From a virus, in IMG/VR virus record IMGVR_UViG_3300021957_000286, positions 1 to 24,834 of that record: a DNA stretch of 24,834 nucleotides. One strand, written 5' to 3'. Below the pieces are notes generated by a model. That model was not told where the DNA came from. It saw nothing but the letters and a program-made list of their open reading frames with translations, and searched no databases. Both the position numbers and the translations under genes were made by a program. Below are positions 22,182 to 24,834 of this stretch, piece by piece (positions within the stretch are counted from its first letter, which is position 1; each line of letters begins with the position of its first letter).

Positions 22182-22653
22182 TTTCATTCTCCCATGGAAA
22201 AATTATCCAGTCTCCTGACTCGTATACTTTTCCTGTATAATCTGATTCAACTGATGCACTTACTCGTTCGTATAAACTTGCAAATTTATAATCAAATATT
22301 AAATTATGTCTATTGCTTTTTATGTTGGAATCAATATATTTAAATGTATCACTAGTATCGTTAATATCATCAACAAAAAGTACTTTTTGTGATTGTGTAA
22401 AATCTACAGCAACATCAAAGAAGTGTTGAAAACCCATTGCATTAGATACTAATTTATCTCTCAATCTTAGATCTAATGGAAGAAAAGGTATATCCATAGT
22501 GTGAGATATCATTATACCTGGAACAGCTCCTCCTCTTACAATTCCTACTATAAAATCTGGAATCCATTTACTCTTGTATACATCTAAGACGATCTTCATA
22601 TGAAGATCGTCTATTTCATGCCAATTTATTTTGTCATAATTATGCATTTGCAT
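22171..22653 (-). CDS. Purine-type phosphoribosyltransferase
   Basis: Joins a purine base to PRPP to give the nucleotide. The length is 160 aa, near E. coli Gpt (152). The PRPP loop is VLFVDDINDTSDT (91-103). An upstream PDFIVGIVRGGAVPG (32-46) gives the pyrophosphate loop, and the C-terminal DWIIFPWE (148-155) is seen in Gpt-like enzymes. The overlapping guaC suggests the base is guanine, hypoxanthine or xanthine. The exact substrate cannot be fixed by eye. Start is ATG at 22653; a second ATG two codons on is possible. Confidence 0.87.
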   Translation of the reverse strand: MQMHNYDKINWHEIDDLHMKIVLDVYKSKWIPDFIVGIVRGGAVPGIMISHTMDIPFLPLDLRLRDKLVSNAMGFQHFFDVAVDFTQSQKVLFVDDINDTSDTFKYIDSNIKSNRHNLIFDYKFASLYERVSASVESDYTGKVYESGDWIIFPWENENAN

Positions 22654-23590
22654 AATCTAAAGCAAGCTTCACGGCATTTATTTTTTTAGATTTATTAGCA
22701 CCATACCACATACTATTAAGTCTATTCTCATCGTTGTTTCCAACTTTGTGATCTGTAACATAGGTAACAGCATTTAATGCTTGCCACCAAGAACCTGAAG
22801 CATATTCAGCTCCTGGTTGTTTATCAAAAGCATCATAAGCTAATTGTGCAGTTCTAGTTAACATATCATCTTTTTTAGATTCGCCAAATATTTTACCTAA
22901 GAATTCTTTAAACTGCTTATCTTCAACTTGTTTAGAACCTAAAGTTTCAGCAACTGTTTTATACTCATCCATCTTTTCAGATGCTAAACCAAGAATCTTT
23001 TTAACCATATCTGGTTCGAATTCTTTTCTATGAGTAATTCTTGCAAAATTTTCAACTTTAGAACCTAATGATAAAGTTAACGTATTGTTACATACAACTC
23101 TTATTGGAGTAAATCTTACATCAACTGATTGACCAAATTGATGTGGATTAGAAAATAAAAGATAACCTTGAACTTTATCACCACCAAACAATTCAAAAGA
23201 ACTATCAATCTTACCTAAAGCCCACACTTTTCTTCCATTCATCAAAGAACCTGCAGTATGCATTTTTATTGAACCTTCTTTACAAAATTCTTCGAAAAAT
23301 TCAAAAGCTGTTTTATTTTGTACAGGTACCCATTCGTCTCCAACAATATCTAAAATTTTATCATCAGATTTTCTAGTTAGAACTTTTTTGTTTGGTATTC
23401 TAACTCTTTCACCTTCTCTGTTCATAAATGAAAGATCTTTTTTTTCTACTTCCCAGTCCAAACCAGCAACTTTCATCATTTCTAAAGGCATTATACCTTC
23501 TTCAACTTCAGTACCTAACTTATGCCATGGCTTTTCGCCAACATAAGCCATTTGAGCATTTCCTTCAATCATTTCTAATTCATGTGCCAT
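22640..23590 (-). CDS. DUF932 / phage-plasmid-like protein
   Basis: 316 aa with the features of the DUF932 (TIGR03299-like) family common on phages and plasmids: an N-terminal MAYVGEKPWHKLGTEVEEG, then VGDEWVPVQN, TAGSLMNGRKVWALGKI and TPIRVVCNNTLTLSL. The C-terminal half is helical, with GSWWQALNAVTYVTDH and an NRLNSMWYGAN box. The biochemical role is unknown. GAGAGG lies before the ATG at 23590, and a TATAAT element (23628-23623) stands further upstream. It overlaps the phosphoribosyltransferase gene by 14 nt. Confidence 0.85.
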   Translation of the reverse strand: MAHELEMIEGNAQMAYVGEKPWHKLGTEVEEGIMPLEMMKVAGLDWEVEKKDLSFMNREGERVRIPNKKVLTRKSDDKILDIVGDEWVPVQNKTAFEFFEEFCKEGSIKMHTAGSLMNGRKVWALGKIDSSFELFGGDKVQGYLLFSNPHQFGQSVDVRFTPIRVVCNNTLTLSLGSKVENFARITHRKEFEPDMVKKILGLASEKMDEYKTVAETLGSKQVEDKQFKEFLGKIFGESKKDDMLTRTAQLAYDAFDKQPGAEYASGSWWQALNAVTYVTDHKVGNNDENRLNSMWYGANKSKKINAVKLALDYANA

Positions 23591-23622
23591 AATATACCTC
23601 TCAATGTTTTTATTATGTTATT

Positions 23623-23628
23623 ATTATA
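23623..23628 (-). promoter_or_regulatory. TATAAT -10 element upstream of the DUF932 gene
   Basis: ACTATAATAATAAC on the minus strand about 33 nt before the ATG at 23590, with no good -35 hexamer. It comes after an A/T-only inverted repeat (AAAAAAGTT/AACTTTTTT, within 23636-23666) that may end the upstream transcript. Together they suggest a new transcription unit starting at the DUF932 gene. Confidence 0.4.
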
Positions 23629-23666
23629 GTAAGTTTTATAAAAAAGTTTTTGTTAAAATAACTTTT

Positions 23667-23867
23667 TTAAAAAGGATTGTAATCAATATCTGAACCGTAT
23701 TCAAAATGTCCATTGTCCATATCAAATACACATCTATCGACTAAATTAATCCAAACTTCGTTAACTGAAATACCTTCCTTTTCACCAACAACTTCAACTA
23801 ATTCAATATTTTTAATTTTAGCCCAACCAAATTTACCAAATATTTTTTGACCTACTTTTAACTTCAT
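23667..23867 (-). CDS. Hypothetical protein, 66 aa
   Basis: A small acidic, probably all-beta protein (LKVGQKIFGKFGWAKIKNIE, then SVNEVWINLVDRCVFDMDNG), resembling SH3-like barrels in its opening KVGQKIFGKFG, though this is loose. AGGAG lies 8 nt before the ATG at 23867. It is the first gene after the structured leader at 23885-24060 and may be controlled by it. No function is recognised. Confidence 0.72.
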   Translation of the reverse strand: MKLKVGQKIFGKFGWAKIKNIELVEVVGEKEGISVNEVWINLVDRCVFDMDNGHFEYGSDIDYNPF

Positions 23868-23884
23868 TTACATCTCCTAAAAAT

Positions 23885-24060
23885 GAGGGGCTCTCTAACA
23901 ATCACTTCTACCTAGGTATGCCCCTCAGCGGTAGAAGCGGGTTGCTTTTATTGTAGGTTACGGTTCCTTGAGTCCAACCAGACTTGTAAACCTCTGAGAC
24001 TGTCGACCTTATTAAGTGGTCTCCCTTATTCAGTCTCTCAACCTTTACTTTCGCTATGTC
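23885..24060 (-). ncRNA. Structured leader RNA or small RNA with a pseudoknot
   Basis: This stretch is clearly richer in G+C than its surroundings and has several long pairings. 23937-23930 with 23912-23905 is a perfect 8-bp stem (CTTCTACC/GGTAGAAG). 23926-23920 with 23891-23885 is a perfect 7-bp stem (GAGGGGC/GCCCCTC). These interleave, so both together make an H-type pseudoknot. Upstream are a 7-bp GAGACTG/CAGTCTC helix (24037-24031 with 24002-23996), enclosing GACC/GGTC, and AGGTTTAC/GTAACCT (23993-23986 with 23961-23955) with one bulged base. The 3' stem is followed by ATTTTT, terminator-like. It lies between an early promoter and the 66-aa gene. I do not recognise a known RNA family. Confidence 0.55.
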
Positions 24061-24094
24061 ATTTTTTATTTCTCCTTAATTTCTCATTATGTTT

Positions 24095-24122
24095 ATAATA
24101 CCACATTACAAACTAAAGTCAA
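24095..24122 (-). promoter_or_regulatory. Early promoter 1 (upstream of the structured RNA)
   Basis: Minus strand: TTGACT (24122-24117), 16-nt spacer beginning TTAG and containing TAATGTG, then TATTAT (24100-24095). This is close to the sigma70 consensus and nearly identical to two other copies. Transcription would start near 24088 and run into the pseudoknotted RNA. Confidence 0.8.
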
Positions 24123-24125
24123 CAG

Positions 24126-24314
24126 TTATTTTATACTTTTTTGAACTTTTTTTTCATTTTCTAAGAAAACTTTATCCATCATTGTAACTTCAATAGAATT
24201 AGCTAATGTAAAAGCTACATTAGGATTTCTATCACATAACTTGTTAACAAAATCAACTTTATCGTTTGCGCTCATTAATTCAATCTGATCGATAATTTTA
24301 TTATAATTATACAT
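24126..24314 (-). CDS. Hypothetical protein, 62 aa
   Basis: A small helical protein (IIDQIELMSANDKVDFVNKL, then AFTLANSIEVTMMDKVFLEN) with its own early promoter (copy 2) and a strong AAGGAG ribosome site. No motif. Being a single-gene early unit, it may be a host-takeover factor, which is inference from promoter and size only. Confidence 0.72.
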   Translation of the reverse strand: MYNYNKIIDQIELMSANDKVDFVNKLCDRNPNVAFTLANSIEVTMMDKVFLENEKKVQKSIK

Positions 24315-24346
24315 TTTATTTTTCTCCTTAATTTCTTATTATATTC

Positions 24347-24374
24347 ATTATCACACATTAAAAACTAAAGTCAA
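24347..24374 (-). promoter_or_regulatory. Early promoter 2 (upstream of the 62-aa gene)
   Basis: Minus strand: TTGACT (24374-24369), 16-nt spacer TTAGTTTTTAATGTGT, then GATAAT (24352-24347). It is followed by AAGAAATTAAGGAG, the same leader as after promoter 1. Confidence 0.8.
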
Positions 24375-24377
24375 CAG

Positions 24378-24710
24378 TTAATTTATATTCATATTAACTT
24401 CTTCAAATCCAAAGCTACTTACTTCAAATTCTGCTCCAGTGTTAAAACCTAAAGAACAATCAATCATCATTCTATCACCTACCATAGTACTTCTCAATCC
24501 TAAACCATCTTTTCTAGTTTCTAAAACTTCTACATTATCATTAGAATCAGAACCTATTTTCTTAGACCACGAACCAGACATGTTCTGAGTCCACTTATAA
24601 GCATATTCTAATGCATCCATAACATTGTGTGTAGGTGCGTGAACATCAGCAACTACATCTAATCCATCGATGATTTCATGGTGCTTGTGCATAACAGTTA
24701 CTTTAATCAT
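24378..24710 (-). CDS. Hypothetical protein, 110 aa
   Basis: Reads from an ATG at 24710 (AAGGAG upstream) behind early promoter 3. The central VMDALEYAYKWTQNMSGSWSKK and later DGLGLRSTMVGDRMMID resemble a small conserved protein seen in marine T4-like and other marine phages, function unknown. There are no membrane segments or catalytic motifs. It ends only a few bases before promoter 2. Confidence 0.78.
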   Translation of the reverse strand: MIKVTVMHKHHEIIDGLDVVADVHAPTHNVMDALEYAYKWTQNMSGSWSKKIGSDSNDNVEVLETRKDGLGLRSTMVGDRMMIDCSLGFNTGAEFEVSSFGFEEVNMNIN

Positions 24711-24739
24711 TAAACTCTCCTTTAATTAACTATACTATT

Positions 24740-24767
24740 ATAATCACACATTTTATACTAAAGTCAA
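24740..24767 (-). promoter_or_regulatory. Early promoter 3 (upstream of the 110-aa gene)
   Basis: Minus strand: TTGACT (24767-24762), 16-nt spacer TTAGTATAAAATGTGT, then GATTAT (24745-24740); a TATAAT three bases further on is an alternative -10. It lies directly after the terminator at 24769-24798. Confidence 0.78.
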
Positions 24768-24768
24768 C

Positions 24769-24798
24769 AAAAAAAAGGCCCCTAAGGACCTTTTTTTA
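24769..24798. terminator. Bidirectional intrinsic terminator
   Basis: An 8-bp stem, AAAGGCCC (24774-24781) with GGACCTTT (24786-24793) including one G-T pair, loop CTAA. It has a T run on the 3' side of either strand. It would end minus-strand transcripts coming from beyond the right edge just before early promoter 3. Confidence 0.85.
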
Positions 24799-24834
24799 TT
24801 TTTTTTTTAATCGAAATAAGAAGTTTGTTTAAAT

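Noticed and set aside
23920-23984. tRNA-like pieces on the plus strand (a D-arm-like GCGGTAGAAGCG and a GGTTCC...AACCA)
   Set aside because: No 5-7-5 T arm, anticodon arm or acceptor stem can be built around them. I see no tRNA gene in the window.
23908-24077. Protein-like open frame (DIAKVKVERLNKGDHLIRST and onward) across the structured RNA
   Set aside because: It has no usable start codon, uses G+C-rich codons unlike neighbours, and the stretch is better explained by long paired stems. A frameshifted pseudogene remains possible.

Overview
The window is a compact, A+T-rich stretch of a T4-like (myovirus) phage genome. Nearly all genes lie on the minus strand, with 1-17 nt overlaps and many TAATG or TGATG stop/start junctions. 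The T4 replication core is present: sliding clamp (45), clamp loader (44/62), RegA, family B DNA polymerase (43), primase (61), UvsX recombinase and replicative helicase (41). Class I ribonucleotide reductase (nrdA/nrdB), Hsp20 and many small proteins of unknown function are also present. The base composition, the set of metabolic genes and above all a two-piece, circularly permuted tmRNA of the alphaproteobacterial kind suggest a marine phage of an A+T-rich alphaproteobacterium, perhaps a SAR11-type host. The host is inference, not shown.

Layout, in the direction of minus-strand transcription (right to left). 24834-23591: a bidirectional terminator, then three near-identical sigma70-type early promoters, each driving one small gene or, in the third case, a G+C-richer structured leader with a pseudoknot ahead of a 66-aa gene. 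23590-21147: a DUF932-type protein, a purine-type phosphoribosyltransferase and GMP reductase (guaC), which together form a purine salvage pair. 21080-14741: a small membrane protein, a basic protein, then 45, two small ORFs, 44, 62, a small ORF, regA and 43. 14716-12370: three unknown proteins and the primase. 12370-8411: nrdA (with a built-in glutaredoxin domain), a coiled-coil ORF, nrdB and a 2OG-Fe(II) oxygenase-like protein. 8401-7989: two small ORFs. 7718-8068: the only plus-strand gene, a GIY-YIG-like nuclease. 7668-7213: the tmRNA gene behind a T4-type late promoter, with a 48-aa ORF filling its intervening segment. 7196-4469: a basic 45-aa protein, a 54-aa ORF, asparagine synthetase, hsp20 (late promoter) and a 77-aa ORF ending at a terminator. 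4385-1: uvsX, two small ORFs, kdsB (CMP-KDO synthetase), two tiny membrane ORFs, 41, and a truncated coiled-coil gene at the left edge.

The genes combine a complete DNA replication machine with dNTP supply (RNR with its own reductant domain, purine salvage), surface-sugar or amino-acid metabolism (kdsB, asnB), and late-expressed proteostasis and ribosome rescue (Hsp20, tmRNA). The strongest candidates for something undescribed are the phage permuted tmRNA with an ORF nested between its two pieces and a non-canonical tag, and the pseudoknotted leader RNA at 23885-24060.
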